From: JAVVHH01 sp964657565
GTDB taxonomy: Bacteria > Pseudomonadota > Alphaproteobacteria > Acetobacterales > Acetobacteraceae
Reading direction: 5' to 3'
NCBI GenBank assembly: GCA_964657565.1
Contig: CAZZVQ010000003.1
Location: 1 to 64,000 of the forward strand
Length of the DNA: 64,000 nt
This document shows positions 43,364-53,295 of the stretch, one piece after another. The notes beneath the pieces were generated by a model that saw nothing but the letters and a program-made list of their open reading frames with translations, was not told the origin of the DNA and searched no databases. The position numbers were made by a program, and so were the translations under genes. Numbering within the stretch: position 1 is the stretch's first letter; the number at the start of each line of letters is the position of its first letter.

Positions 43364-44245
43364 ATGACCCCGCTTCGCCAACGCATGACCGAGGACATGC
43401 AACTCCGCGGCCTCTCACTGCATACGCAACGAGCCTACCTCCAGTACATCGCCATGTTCGCCCAAAATTTCCGCAAGTCGCCGGAGCTTCTGGGCCCTCC
43501 TGAGATCCGAGCCTTCCAACTCTATCTGACCCAGGAGTGACAGCTCGCGCCGAGTTCGATTGGCGTCGCCGTCGCGGCGCTGCGGTTCCTCTACAAAACC
43601 ACCCTCAAGCGCGGCTGGAACCTCGACGACGTGCTCCCGTTCGGCGCTCGCAGGCCACAGAACCTTCCGGTGGTGATGAGCCCGGCCGAAGTCGCTCGCT
43701 TCCTCGACGCCGTTGAGAGCCTCAAGCAGCGCGCCATCCTGACCGTCTGCTATGCCGCCGGGCTGCGCGTCTCGGAGGCGGTGCGGCTGAAGCCCCGTTC
43801 GATCGACAGCGAACGCATGGTGATCCGCGTCGAGCAGGGCAAAGGGCGCAAGGACCGCTACGTTATGCTCTCGCCCACACTGCTCGACCTGCTCCGCGAA
43901 TACTGGGACGCCGCCCGTCCCAAGGAGTGGCTGTTCCCCGGCGACGCGGCCGAACGACCGATCACCCCGTCGGCCGTCGAGGACACCTGTCGCATCACGC
44001 GGCGTCAGCACAGGATCGACAAACCGGTGACGCCGCACTCGTTGCGCCACGCTTTTGCCGTGCACCTGCTCGAGAGCGGCACGGATGTGCGCACCATCCA
44101 ACTGCTGCTCGGCCACCGCAGCCTGAACACCACTGCCCGATACCTGCGGCTGGCGACCAATAAGGTCTGCGCCACCGCCAGCCCGCTGGACGGACTGCGA
44201 GCACCATCGCCTCCAGCGGGAGAGGCCGCGCCAGCGCCCGCCTGA
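43364..44245 (+). pseudogene. Tyrosine recombinase with in-frame TGA
   Basis: The ATG at 43364 opens MTPLRQRMTEDMQLRGLS and LHTQRAYLQYIAMFAQ, the SAM-like core-binding domain. A TGA at 43538-43540 interrupts after YLTQE; the same frame continues QLAPSSIGVAVAALRFLYKT to the catalytic domain with YAAGLRVSEAVRLK, HSLRHAFAVHLLESG and LGHRSLNTTARYLRLA (Arg, His-x-x-Arg, His, Tyr). Without the stop it would be 293 residues. A single CGA-to-TGA change would explain it. The second part could be made only by read-through or internal initiation. Confidence 0.85.
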
Positions 44246-44257
44246 AACCCGGCTGCC

Positions 44258-45463
44258 ATGGCCGGCAACACGCCAGAAGTGGCGGATGTGTTCCGCCGCT
44301 ATGGCGACGCATATCGGGCGCTGCACGGTGGGTCGATGTCCACCGTGCAGCGCCACGCGATGCGTGCGATCGAGTTGTGCCGGACCGCAGCGCTCGGCGG
44401 CCATGTCGAGCGCTGCGACGGCTGCGGGCACCAGCGCGTCGCGTACAACTCGTGTCGTAATCGAAATTGCCCTAAGTGCCAGTCGCTCGCGCGCGCCCAG
44501 TGGCTGGCCGACCGGCAAGCCGAGCTGCTCGACGTGCCCTACTTCCACGTCGTGTTCACCGTGCCAGACGAAGTTGCCGTTATCGCCTTTCAGAACAAGC
44601 CGGTCGTCTACGACATCCTGTTCCGCGCCGCCGCCGAGACCCTGCGCCGTATCGCCTCCGACCCGGCGCACCTCGGCGCCGAGATCGGCTTCCTCGCTGT
44701 GCTGCACACGTGGGGGCAAAATCTGATGCACCATCCGCATCTGCACTTCCTTGTCCCCGGCGGCGGGATCTCGCCGGACGGCAATCGCTGGATTGCCTGC
44801 CGCCCGCGCTTCTTCCTGCCGGTCCGGGTGCTGTCGCGGCTGTTCCGAGGTCTGTTCCTGCACGAGTTGGAGAAGGCGTTCACCGCCGGGCGGCTGCGTT
44901 TCTTCTCGAGCTTGTTGCCGCTGCAGGAGCGGACGGCGTTCCTGCGGCACTTGGCGCCGGCGCGCAAGGCAGAATGGGTGGTCTACGCCAAGCGGCCGTT
45001 CGCCGGCCCGCAACAGGTCCTCACCTATGTCGGCCGCTACACCCACCGCATCGCCATCGCCAATAGCCGGCTACTCTCCATCGACGACGGCAAGGTCCGC
45101 TTCCGCTGGAAAGACTATCGGCGTGGCAATCCGCACGGCGCGATGACGTTGACCGCCGACGAGTTCATCCGACGCTTCCTGATCCACGTGCTGCCAGACG
45201 GCTTTCACCGCATCCGCTACTTCGGCTTCCTCTGCAATCATCAACGTGAGCGCAAGCTCGCCCGCTGCCGCGAACTGCTCGGCATGAAGCCGCCTGACTC
45301 AGCCGAACCGACATCCGCCACCCCGGCCGACTACCGTGCGCTCCATCAATCCCTGACGGGCATATCACTGACAAGCTGTCCGGCCTGCGGCCACGGGCAC
45401 ATGCTGGTCATCGACGTTCTGGCACGGCCCGAAAAGCCCCAATGGATTTGCGACACCTCATGA
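44258..45463 (+). CDS. IS91-family transposase
   Basis: 401 residues. The N-terminal zinc-binding region has CDGCGHQRVAYNSC and CRNRNCPKCQ (about residues 50-75). The rolling-circle (HUH-related) nuclease part has the HHPHLHFLVPGGG motif near residue 165 and YVGRYTHRIAIAN near residue 258, supplying the His pair and catalytic Tyr. The C-terminal CPACGHGHM zinc pair is also present. The gene looks intact. It lies 12 bases after the disrupted recombinase gene. Confidence 0.95.
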   Translation: MAGNTPEVADVFRRYGDAYRALHGGSMSTVQRHAMRAIELCRTAALGGHVERCDGCGHQRVAYNSCRNRNCPKCQSLARAQWLADRQAELLDVPYFHVVFTVPDEVAVIAFQNKPVVYDILFRAAAETLRRIASDPAHLGAEIGFLAVLHTWGQNLMHHPHLHFLVPGGGISPDGNRWIACRPRFFLPVRVLSRLFRGLFLHELEKAFTAGRLRFFSSLLPLQERTAFLRHLAPARKAEWVVYAKRPFAGPQQVLTYVGRYTHRIAIANSRLLSIDDGKVRFRWKDYRRGNPHGAMTLTADEFIRRFLIHVLPDGFHRIRYFGFLCNHQRERKLARCRELLGMKPPDSAEPTSATPADYRALHQSLTGISLTSCPACGHGHMLVIDVLARPEKPQWICDTS

Positions 45464-46096
45464 CGATCCGGACAACCCAATCCAGATCCGTCGGCCGGCT
45501 CTGCCCAGCGGAGCGGACAGACCCGCTCGTGCCGCGCTCGCCCAAACCGGCTCGACATCGCCCGCACCGACGAATCCGTCGCTCGCGTAGCCTTTGCTGG
45601 TGGCACGGTCGGCCCGCAACGATCTGCCGCGGCCGCCGCCACCCGCTCGTCGAGCCGCATCACGGCCACCCCAAAAGCGAGCCGGTGACGATCAAAACCC
45701 ATAGCTCGCCGTTGCGGCCCGCGGCTTAGCCCAATTCGTTTTTCCCTTACCGGCGCGGCACCCGCCAGCATGATGGCTCACCGTCGGCATGGCGCCGCCA
45801 AGGCAAAAACGCTTTCAATTATCATATATAGTGGAGGCGAGCACTCGCTACCCTTCACCGTTGCCTTCAAAAAGGTCTAGATGGAGGGACGGTCTAGCGG
45901 TCTGTCAGGGCAAGGCGCTGCATTTAAGTTGCTCACCCACAAAACGCCGCATCGAAATCCTGCCCGCCGTAGAAAATGCTCTCGGTGACACTCCCCGGCA
46001 TGAATGCATGACTGCCGAGGTTTCTTGGTTTAGCTGACCGCAGATCCATGCACCTCGCCGCACCCCGGAAAACCGAGTGAGCGCCAGAGCCATCGC
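45464..46096. other. Region downstream of the IS91 transposase
   Basis: About 630 bases without a supported gene. The first 270 bases keep the same GC-rich character as the element and probably include its terminal (ter) end; composition changes near 45740-45790 to AT-richer DNA. Short open frames here do not resemble proteins I know. Confidence 0.45.
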
Positions 46097-47305
46097 CTAA
46101 TCTTCTTTTAAATGTAGCGGTGCGAATTCTGATACTCTTGTATATGTTGCTCGGCTTCTCTCGATAAGAGGCTCTAGGCGTACAAGCACGGCTTCAAGGC
46201 CCGAACTCCAAGCAAATTGGCTGCTCCAGGCGGCCGCAGAGACCGCGAAGGAAGAGTCTCGTTTCAACGAGCGACTCAGCAATGCCTGCAAGGAGTCGTG
46301 TAACGATGCTGCTGAGAATGGGTCGAAGTAGTGGCATAGCGCGCGCCCGACCTCGGGGATGCTCGAGCTAAATGAGGCTACACACGGCGTGCCAACGGAC
46401 AGAGATTCTAAAACAGGCAAACCAAAACCCTCGAACACTGAGGGGAACAGTGTGGCGTCCGCCCCTCGTAGAAGCCGATATTTATTGTAATCGGAGACGA
46501 ATCCCGTCGCGGAGATCCGGCCGGCTGCCATCGCCGACGTCAAAGTTGAGGGCACTGCCGTGTTGTCGGCCAGCCAGCCCTCGCCGCCGGCCAGTATGAC
46601 GCGATGGTTCGCCAGCACGTCTGGAAAGGCCGCCAGCATCTCAAACACGAGCGCAAGATTCTTTCGCGGTTCTCGGGTGCCGAGAACCAGCAGATAGGGC
46701 TCCTCGATTAGGGCAGGCTCGTTCTTCTCCCGCACCGCATACCACCAGGGCCATTCGACGCCGTTATAAGCTAGCACCAGCTGAGCCGGGTCGATCCCCA
46801 AATAGGCAACCACGTCGTCCAGGGTTGCTTGCGAAATGCAAACGGTAATGTCGTTGCTGCTCAAATCCTTCATGATTCGTTCGGCGTGCCAGGCAACATT
46901 CTCCGGCGTGTGGTACTCCGGTTGTAGCAGGGTCGAGATGTCGTGAATCCAGCTACATTCCACATCGAACACGCGATGAAACCGCTTGACCGAGGCGCTT
47001 AGTCCGATGCTGACCGACTGGTCTGGCCAGGTCAGCGGTGCCGTTTGCAATCGGCCGGTGGCTAAGCCGCGGGCCAAGTAAGTCCCGCTCGACAACTGGA
47101 GCGCTTCACGCGCCGCTTTCTGCGGCACGACAGCCTGTTCCAAGCAAAAATCAAGTTGTAACCCACGTCGGATTAGTTGGCGCGCAATGTTGGCGCACAC
47201 GACCGAAATTCCTGTCCAGTCCGCGTCCAGCAATGGTGTCGCGTCTAGAAAGAAATGGGCCGACGCAAATCCGGCCTCGCCAGTCGGGGACTCGCTACTA
47301 GCCAT
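46097..47305 (-). CDS. GT4-family glycosyltransferase (mannosyltransferase-like)
   Basis: 402 residues. Features: HFFLDATPLLDADWTGISVVCANIARQL at the N terminus, WIHDISTLLQPEYHTPENV, ITVCISQATLDDVVAYLG, YLLVLGTREPRKNLALVFEML, VILAGGEGWLADN, and the C-terminal LFPSVFEGFGLPVLESLSVGTPCVAS (EX7E-like motif) of GT4 enzymes related to mannosyl- or rhamnosyltransferases. It reads leftward towards the IS91-type element and is separated from the next gene by 261 bases. Start at ATG 47305. Confidence 0.92.
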   Translation of the reverse strand: MASSESPTGEAGFASAHFFLDATPLLDADWTGISVVCANIARQLIRRGLQLDFCLEQAVVPQKAAREALQLSSGTYLARGLATGRLQTAPLTWPDQSVSIGLSASVKRFHRVFDVECSWIHDISTLLQPEYHTPENVAWHAERIMKDLSSNDITVCISQATLDDVVAYLGIDPAQLVLAYNGVEWPWWYAVREKNEPALIEEPYLLVLGTREPRKNLALVFEMLAAFPDVLANHRVILAGGEGWLADNTAVPSTLTSAMAAGRISATGFVSDYNKYRLLRGADATLFPSVFEGFGLPVLESLSVGTPCVASFSSSIPEVGRALCHYFDPFSAASLHDSLQALLSRSLKRDSSFAVSAAAWSSQFAWSSGLEAVLVRLEPLIERSRATYTRVSEFAPLHLKED

Positions 47306-47596
47306 TGTTCCTAAGATCTGTTCGTGTTCGAATATTGATTACAGCTCAGATTTGATCCACTCCAGGGACGCAGCAATGCAAACGCCTGCGCGTAGCATGG
47401 GGCGACTTTGCTATGACAACACCTTGAACCAAGAGCGGCAAGGGCCTTCAAGATTGCGGTGATCCGCAGGCGGGACCCTGGCGTTCACCGGCAAGTCGTC
47501 GAGTTTGCCATTCTGGAGTGAGTCGAGTGGTTCAAACAATTGGCGGCTGCTCGAGCCGATTGAAACGTGCCTCTATCGAGACGCAAGCGTGCTGAT

Positions 47597-48217
47597 ATGT
47601 TGTCCAGTATCGACATGGTGCCGCGTGCTGCTTCGGCAGGTCTGAAGGTGAGGAATGATCTGGTTGTGAGTGGAATCTTTGACACATTTGTAGCCGAATC
47701 AATGCGTCTGCTGATGGCGGAACTCAATAGGAGTGTGTTCGAGCGCTCGACAGTCGAGTCTCCTCAGCAACCGACCGACTGTCTGATCACGATCGACCGC
47801 AACTCGGCTGACGCGGAAACGCGCAACGACGTCACTCTCTTCGCAGCGGAGAAAGAAGATCGCCCATGCGAATGGTTCATCTTCTTTTACGAATCAACCA
47901 ACGTACTGAGAGGAATAGAGATTTTTAGCTTAAAAAGCAAAATCCCCGCCGATTGCTCGAATGAGGACCTCATTGATCTGTCGCACCAGCTTCTCCTATT
48001 CAGAGAGCCCGAGCCAGAGGGGCGGATCATACTCGCCAGCTTGCTGCAAAATAGCACGCTTACGCGTCAAGGCCTGATATCGTTGATTGCATGGTCGAGC
48101 GAGGCGAAGGCAATCGGCCTTAGAGCCATTCTCGTTCCTGCCACGCACGACAGGGCAAGAGAGCTTCTCTCCAAGCACGTGCGCGGTGCAAAACTTGAAA
48201 TGCGGATGGCAAGTTGA
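47597..48217 (+). CDS. Hypothetical protein coupled to the triple GT4 gene
   Basis: 206 residues from ATG 47597; a GTG ten codons upstream is an alternative. The protein has a strand and helix pattern (DVTLFAAEKEDRPCEWFIFFYE, RIILASLLQNSTLTRQGLISLIAW, IGLRAILVPATHDRARELL) without a signal peptide or membrane helix. I do not recognise the family. Its stop overlaps the ATG of the triple GT4 gene by one base (TGATG), so the two are translated together and it likely serves the same glycan. Confidence 0.65.
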   Translation: MLSSIDMVPRAASAGLKVRNDLVVSGIFDTFVAESMRLLMAELNRSVFERSTVESPQQPTDCLITIDRNSADAETRNDVTLFAAEKEDRPCEWFIFFYESTNVLRGIEIFSLKSKIPADCSNEDLIDLSHQLLLFREPEPEGRIILASLLQNSTLTRQGLISLIAWSSEAKAIGLRAILVPATHDRARELLSKHVRGAKLEMRMAS

Positions 48218-51200
48218 TGCTCTCGGCAGTGTCGATCGCGTTTTTTCCCGCATTTAGTCCTCCGTCCAGCGGTGGCGAGCTTCGTTTGGGCGGCCTCTAC
48301 AATGCCGCCTCATCCATCATCGACGTCACGCTTCTCACATCGACCGACTTCGGTGCGCGTTATGAGGAGATCGTCCACACCCCCACTTTCCGGGAGTTGC
48401 GATTTCCCAAAGACGAGTTGTGGCGCGAAGCCTATGCGACGCTAGAGCGATCAGGGGTAAAAGGCGATTTGTCGGGGCTTGCCTTCGCCCTCGCCGTCAG
48501 CGATCCGAGATGTCGGTTGCGCCAGCGTGCAAGAACCCTAGCAGAATCTGCCGACGTCATCATTCATGAGTTTCCATTCTCGGAGCCAATCTTCAACGAT
48601 GGCTGTCCAACACGAGAAGTCTATAACTCACACAATTTCGAAGTCAGTCTGCTTTCATCGATTGTAGAGGGAAGTGGCTTTGAAGCATCATTGCTAAAGC
48701 TAATCAAACTAGAGGGCAATCTCGTCCTACGCGCCGATAAGATTTTTGCCACATCTGACACCGACGCGGAGAAGTTTCGCCTTTTCTACGGTGTTCCGGC
48801 CCACAAGCTCGGGATATGTCCTAACGGCTTCGATGACGATGAACTGTTCCCAGTTGTCGAGGAACGGGCGAAACCTCGGCCACCCCAAGCTCGGCCCCGT
48901 CTCTTGTTCACGGGCTCTGGCCACCGTCCGAATGTAGAGGCTGCACAAGCCCTGCTCGACATCGCTCCCACGGTCCCGGAATGTGATTTCGTGCTGGCCG
49001 GGGGAATGTGCGGGGCATTTTCAGCGTCCGATCTGCCGTCGAATGTCCTGCTGTTCGGCCCGTTTGATCAGCCAACCAAGTTGAAACTGCTGTCCGAGGC
49101 CGACCTTTTCCTTAACCCTGTGACTCTGGGATCCGGCACAAGTCTCAAGGCTCTCGAGGCATTAGGTGCGAGCCTGCCAATGGTCAGCACGCCAGAAGGC
49201 GTGCGCGGTCTAGGATTAATCTCAGGAGTGCACTGCGAAATCTGTCCTCGGACGGCGTTCGCCGACTCCATTCGGAGACTGCTTGCAGACCACGCCCTGC
49301 GCAGTTCTATCACGCAAGCCGGATTGCAGATTGCCCGCGAGCAGTTCTCTTGGTCGCAGATCGCGCGCACCTTGATTTCTGAGCTGTGGACGTCATCGCC
49401 AATCGACAAACCAGTCCGCCCCCTGGCTTTGGCATTGAACGACTACCCGGTGATGCAGCCGGGATCTGGTGGCATAGCGCGTGTGCGAAACCTGCTGTCG
49501 GGCATCGCTTGTGACGTCGTCTTAGTCTCGTTCGCCAACCGCTTCGACGTCGGCCTCATCGCTGCCGATGTCCTCCACGTCACCGTCCCGAAGAGCACAG
49601 CCCATCAAGCGTTTGAAAACGCCATGAATGACGGTCAGATTATGTCGGTCAACGACGCCGTCGCCAGCCTGTTCGCGTCTGCCAACCGCGCCCTCACCGG
49701 AATCGTCTCCGAAGTCGCGCGCCGGGCACAGGTCGTCATCTTCGAACATCCCTATATGGCCCCCCTGCTCGACCCGATCCGGCAAGCCAACCCATCGCTG
49801 CCGGTGATCTACAGCGCCCACAACGTGGAGGCGACCCACAAGCAGGCGATCTTGGCCGGGCACACCATGCAAACGGCGCTGGTCACCTTTATCGCCGAGC
49901 TCGAACGACGTCTCGTCACATGCGCAGACCTGATCGTCTGCTGCACGACCGCCGACTATCGCACCTTCGAAGCAACCAGCAAGCCCCTTCTCCTCGTTCC
50001 GAATGGCTGCTCCCTGCCGGACGTCGACCCGATCATTCTCGATTTCGAGACCGAAGCCCCCCTACGCCCGAAGGTGGGCTTTCTCGGCTCCGGTCACGGT
50101 CCCAATGTCGAAGCAGCGAACTTCATCGTTGAAAGCCTGGTTCCGTTCTTTCCGGACGTTGACTTCGAGTTTGTCGGAAGCATCTGCGAAGCTCTCCAAA
50201 CCCCTATCCCGCCAAACTTGCGTCTCCATAGTCTCCTCAGCGAAACCGCCAAGACGGAGACTCTGCTGCAGTGGGACGTCGCCCTCAACCCGATCGAGTC
50301 CGGCGGTGGCTCCAGCCTCAAGCTCCCGGACTACATGGCCCACGGCTTGACCAGCATTAGCACACCGGCCGGCGCGCGCGACTTCGGCGTCGTCGAAGAA
50401 GACGCCGGCAGCGTCGTCGATCGCGACGAGTTCGCCCAGGAACTCCGCGCACTGCTCGACCAGCCCCACATCCGCGTCCGACAGCGCAAGAACGCCTATC
50501 GCTACGCCTCGCAAATCCTTTCGTGGGACGCCGTCACGCAGGCCTACCGGGACCGCATCCGCGACATCCTCCTCCCTACGCCCGCGCCCCTTCCTCGGCC
50601 CAAAGTGCTCGTCGTCACCTACCGCTACACCGAACCGAGCCTGGGCGGCGCCGAAGAATACCTCATCGAGATCCTCAAGCGTTTCCGCCCCCGCTGCGAG
50701 CGTCTCGACCTCGCGGCCATCGACGTCGGACACCTCACCAATCTGCATCACTTCAGCTGTAGCGTGTCCAACACCTCCGCCGGCGCCCCGAGCCGCCTCG
50801 GCGAGTTATTCGACCAGATGAATTTCTTCCCGCCCAAGGAACTGCCCGACGCCGAAGTGCTCAGCCGCTGTCGTGATCTCGAGCGAGGCTGGACCCGCGA
50901 AGAGCGTCATCTCTTCACGGCTTTCGCGGACCGTCTCGCGGCGCCGGGTCGACTCCGCCTCTTCGGTGGATATTTCTGGCCCGAAAACCACGACGGCATA
51001 ATCCGGCGTTGGACATCCCCCGAGTTCTCCTTCCTCGTGCCCGCCCGCGCCCGTATCTTCCAAATGTCCGGCTACGCGTCTACCAAGAAGATGCTGCGCC
51101 TTACCTGGATGCGCTTGGTCGAGAACGCGCCCTCGCAGCCGGTCTGTGACCTTCGTGTGGCGCTCGAGGTGCACTTCAACACGATCGTCACCTTACCCGA

Positions 51201-52374
51201 ACTCGAGCACGACCAAGCAACGTTGCTTCTCTGCGAGGTCGACGAGCACACCGCGCCTGGCGACCATCGCCCCTTCGGCGTGCTGCTCGAGTCTGCCGCG
51301 GTCCAGATCGATACGCAAGCCGGGCTCCGGACGGGTAGCGACGTCCTGGCGCCACTGCAGACGAGCAGCGCCGATCTCTCCGAACTGATCGACGAGGAAC
51401 TGCGCACCGAAGCTTTTGAGGACTGGGTCTCGGCCCTGCATCAAACCGCCCAGTGCCGTGACCCGGCGATGGAGGAGGATTTCGCCGCCGTCCGCGGCCC
51501 CCATTCCCCGGCCATGCAGGCCTGGCTGCTCGAACACGCAAGCAACTACGACGCCGTCCTCGTCCAAGGTATCCCCTTCGACGTTATCCCGAGCACGGTC
51601 GAGACATTATCCAAGCTGGATGCGGAAAAGCGCCCGCGGATCGTGACGCTGCCGCATTTCCACGGTGACGACCGTTTTTACCACTGGCGCCGATACTCGG
51701 ACGCGTTTGTCCATGCTGATGCGACCCTTCTGTTCTCCACCTCGATCGCTGAACGCCTCGGCTCGAGTGCCCGCTTCGAGATCGTGCCCGGGGGCGGCGT
51801 CCGTGCTGACGAGCACGGCGATCCTACTGCAGTTCGCGCCTTTCGAAACGTCCATGTTTCCACACATCCATTTTTTCTGGTCCTAGGCCGCAAGACACCG
51901 TCAAAAGGGTACGAACAAGCGATCCGTGCGCATCAGATAATGCGCCGTGCCGGAAACACAATTGATTTAGTTCTAATTGGTCCCGATGAGGATGGTCGTC
52001 CAGTTCAGGGCGAAGGAGTCTACTACCTGGGTCGCCAATCTCGTGAAGTCATACGTGGCGCCCTCGCGTCCTGCTTAGCTCTAATGACGATGAGTCGCAG
52101 CGAGAGTTTCGGCATTGTGCTTTGTGAAGCGTGGTTGTTCAGTAAGCCTGTAATAGCAAACCGATCCTGCTACTCGTTTCGAGAGCTTGTGCAGCCTTCC
52201 AACAATGGCTTACTTGCAAACAACGACGAGGAGGTTGCCACACACATGGTGCATCTAATTGAAAACGCGCCTGACCGGCGCCGCATGGGAATAACTGGCT
52301 TCGAAAATGCTGCACGAAAATTCACGTGGGAGAACGTTGCAAGCGCATGTTTCAGCGAGTTAAAAAACTCGTAA
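48217..52374 (+). CDS. Triple-module GT4-family glycosyltransferase
   Basis: 1385 residues with three GT-B modules. Module 1 (about 1-395): FFPAFSPPSSGGELRLGGLYN, LGICPNGFDDDELFP, LLFTGSGHRPNVEAAQAL, LNPVTLGSGTSLKALEALG. Module 2 (about 405-795): VIYSAHNVEATHKQAI, LLLVPNGCSLPD, VGFLGSGHGPNVEAANFI, NPIESGGGSSLKLPDYMAHG. Module 3 (about 800-1385): TYRYTEPSLGGAEEYLIEIL, a long central insertion, FLVLGRKTPSKGYEQAI and SRSESFGIVLCEAWLFSKPVIA. Modules 1 and 2 are clearly related. Base composition falls over the last 500 bases, towards the AT-rich region. A single chain could add three sugars in order. Confidence 0.92.
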   Translation: MLSAVSIAFFPAFSPPSSGGELRLGGLYNAASSIIDVTLLTSTDFGARYEEIVHTPTFRELRFPKDELWREAYATLERSGVKGDLSGLAFALAVSDPRCRLRQRARTLAESADVIIHEFPFSEPIFNDGCPTREVYNSHNFEVSLLSSIVEGSGFEASLLKLIKLEGNLVLRADKIFATSDTDAEKFRLFYGVPAHKLGICPNGFDDDELFPVVEERAKPRPPQARPRLLFTGSGHRPNVEAAQALLDIAPTVPECDFVLAGGMCGAFSASDLPSNVLLFGPFDQPTKLKLLSEADLFLNPVTLGSGTSLKALEALGASLPMVSTPEGVRGLGLISGVHCEICPRTAFADSIRRLLADHALRSSITQAGLQIAREQFSWSQIARTLISELWTSSPIDKPVRPLALALNDYPVMQPGSGGIARVRNLLSGIACDVVLVSFANRFDVGLIAADVLHVTVPKSTAHQAFENAMNDGQIMSVNDAVASLFASANRALTGIVSEVARRAQVVIFEHPYMAPLLDPIRQANPSLPVIYSAHNVEATHKQAILAGHTMQTALVTFIAELERRLVTCADLIVCCTTADYRTFEATSKPLLLVPNGCSLPDVDPIILDFETEAPLRPKVGFLGSGHGPNVEAANFIVESLVPFFPDVDFEFVGSICEALQTPIPPNLRLHSLLSETAKTETLLQWDVALNPIESGGGSSLKLPDYMAHGLTSISTPAGARDFGVVEEDAGSVVDRDEFAQELRALLDQPHIRVRQRKNAYRYASQILSWDAVTQAYRDRIRDILLPTPAPLPRPKVLVVTYRYTEPSLGGAEEYLIEILKRFRPRCERLDLAAIDVGHLTNLHHFSCSVSNTSAGAPSRLGELFDQMNFFPPKELPDAEVLSRCRDLERGWTREERHLFTAFADRLAAPGRLRLFGGYFWPENHDGIIRRWTSPEFSFLVPARARIFQMSGYASTKKMLRLTWMRLVENAPSQPVCDLRVALEVHFNTIVTLPELEHDQATLLLCEVDEHTAPGDHRPFGVLLESAAVQIDTQAGLRTGSDVLAPLQTSSADLSELIDEELRTEAFEDWVSALHQTAQCRDPAMEEDFAAVRGPHSPAMQAWLLEHASNYDAVLVQGIPFDVIPSTVETLSKLDAEKRPRIVTLPHFHGDDRFYHWRRYSDAFVHADATLLFSTSIAERLGSSARFEIVPGGGVRADEHGDPTAVRAFRNVHVSTHPFFLVLGRKTPSKGYEQAIRAHQIMRRAGNTIDLVLIGPDEDGRPVQGEGVYYLGRQSREVIRGALASCLALMTMSRSESFGIVLCEAWLFSKPVIANRSCYSFRELVQPSNNGLLANNDEEVATHMVHLIENAPDRRRMGITGFENAARKFTWENVASACFSELKNS

Positions 52375-52428
52375 ATGCCGCCAACTGCAGTTTTCACTCC
52401 GCAACCATTCCTTTCTCGGGCCAGTTGA

Positions 52429-53277
52429 ATGCAAGCTATTCTACCCCTTAAAATTTCCGGAGACTGGCAGGAACACGATCTTGAAAGGGCAAGGATTCTT
52501 GTCCGATCTATTGACCACTTTTGGCAGGGTGAGGAGTTTAGATTAGTTATTGTTGCCAGGCGAGAAGAACTTGGCATCATACGGCAGAATATATCATCCG
52601 AGAAATTTCAGATTGACATTATTGTTGAGGACGATCTACTGCCGGTTTTAAAGCTTTTTCCGCATTCATCTGGCTGGATGAAGCAACAATTAATCAAACT
52701 TGCTGCCTTTAAGATTATTTCGGGTACGTTCTTTCTAACACTGGATGCGGACTTGATCTGTACAAAGCCTTTATACGACGGACGCTTTGTTGTTGATGGT
52801 CGCGCGCTGAACGATTGGGATAAGCGGTCCGTTCACGCTAACTGGTGGGCTGGATCAAGTGACTTTTTAAAGGAAGACTTGGATGTCCATCGTCCTGGCC
52901 TCTCAGTGACCCCGCAGGTTCTATCAACTTCAATCTGCGAAAAGCTCTATGATCGGTTACTCGAGTTGCATGGCAATGGTATTTGGGAGAAGTTCTTTCA
53001 ATCATTGAACGGCTGGAGCGAATACACCCTCTACAATATATTCGCAGAGAAAAGTGGACTTTTGAACGAATATCACCAGACTGCAGCATGGGTAGCAGAT
53101 AAACGGCTGGGACTTCGTTGCTGGGACAATTTCTGGGAGGCGGCCGACTTTGAAAACTGGGATCCGGCCCGTAGTTTTGAGCCCAACTCACCAGGCCTTT
53201 TCATGGTCTGCCAAAGTAATACCCGGGTGCCTCCCGAAAAGGTGTGGAATAAGGTTAAAGTCTATATGTCGGGCTAA
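52429..53277 (+). CDS. DUF6492-family glycosyltransferase-like protein
   Basis: 282 residues. AILPLKISGDWQEHDLERARIL starts the domain; FLTLDADLICTKPLY (about 100-114) carries a DxD-type metal site of GT-A folds; the end FEPNSPGLFMVCQSNTRVPPEKVW is strongly conserved in its paralogue at 54477. DUF6492 proteins are predicted sugar transferases of unknown specificity. The gene is AT-rich compared with the window, starts 54 bases after the triple GT4 gene and reads the same way. Confidence 0.85.
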   Translation: MQAILPLKISGDWQEHDLERARILVRSIDHFWQGEEFRLVIVARREELGIIRQNISSEKFQIDIIVEDDLLPVLKLFPHSSGWMKQQLIKLAAFKIISGTFFLTLDADLICTKPLYDGRFVVDGRALNDWDKRSVHANWWAGSSDFLKEDLDVHRPGLSVTPQVLSTSICEKLYDRLLELHGNGIWEKFFQSLNGWSEYTLYNIFAEKSGLLNEYHQTAAWVADKRLGLRCWDNFWEAADFENWDPARSFEPNSPGLFMVCQSNTRVPPEKVWNKVKVYMSG

Positions 53278-53295
53278 CATAGTCTACGAGGCTTG

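Larger units (their letters stand above)
43364..45463 (+). mobile_element. IS91-type element with tyrosine recombinase
   Basis: A recombinase gene followed 12 bases later by an IS91-family transposase gene, the arrangement known from IS91-like elements that carry an extra phage-type integrase. IS91 elements move by rolling-circle replication and have no simple terminal inverted repeats, so I give only the coding core; the true ends lie outside, perhaps near 43250 and 45740. The recombinase carries an in-frame stop, so the copy may be only partly functional. Confidence 0.8.

Noticed and set aside
43415..45046. Long leftward open frame of 543 codons
   Set aside because: It is antisense to the recombinase and IS91 transposase genes, both clearly real.
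45789..46037. 82-codon rightward frame after the IS91-type element
   Set aside because: Composition is not coding-like, no ribosome site is present and the frame has no similarity to proteins I know.
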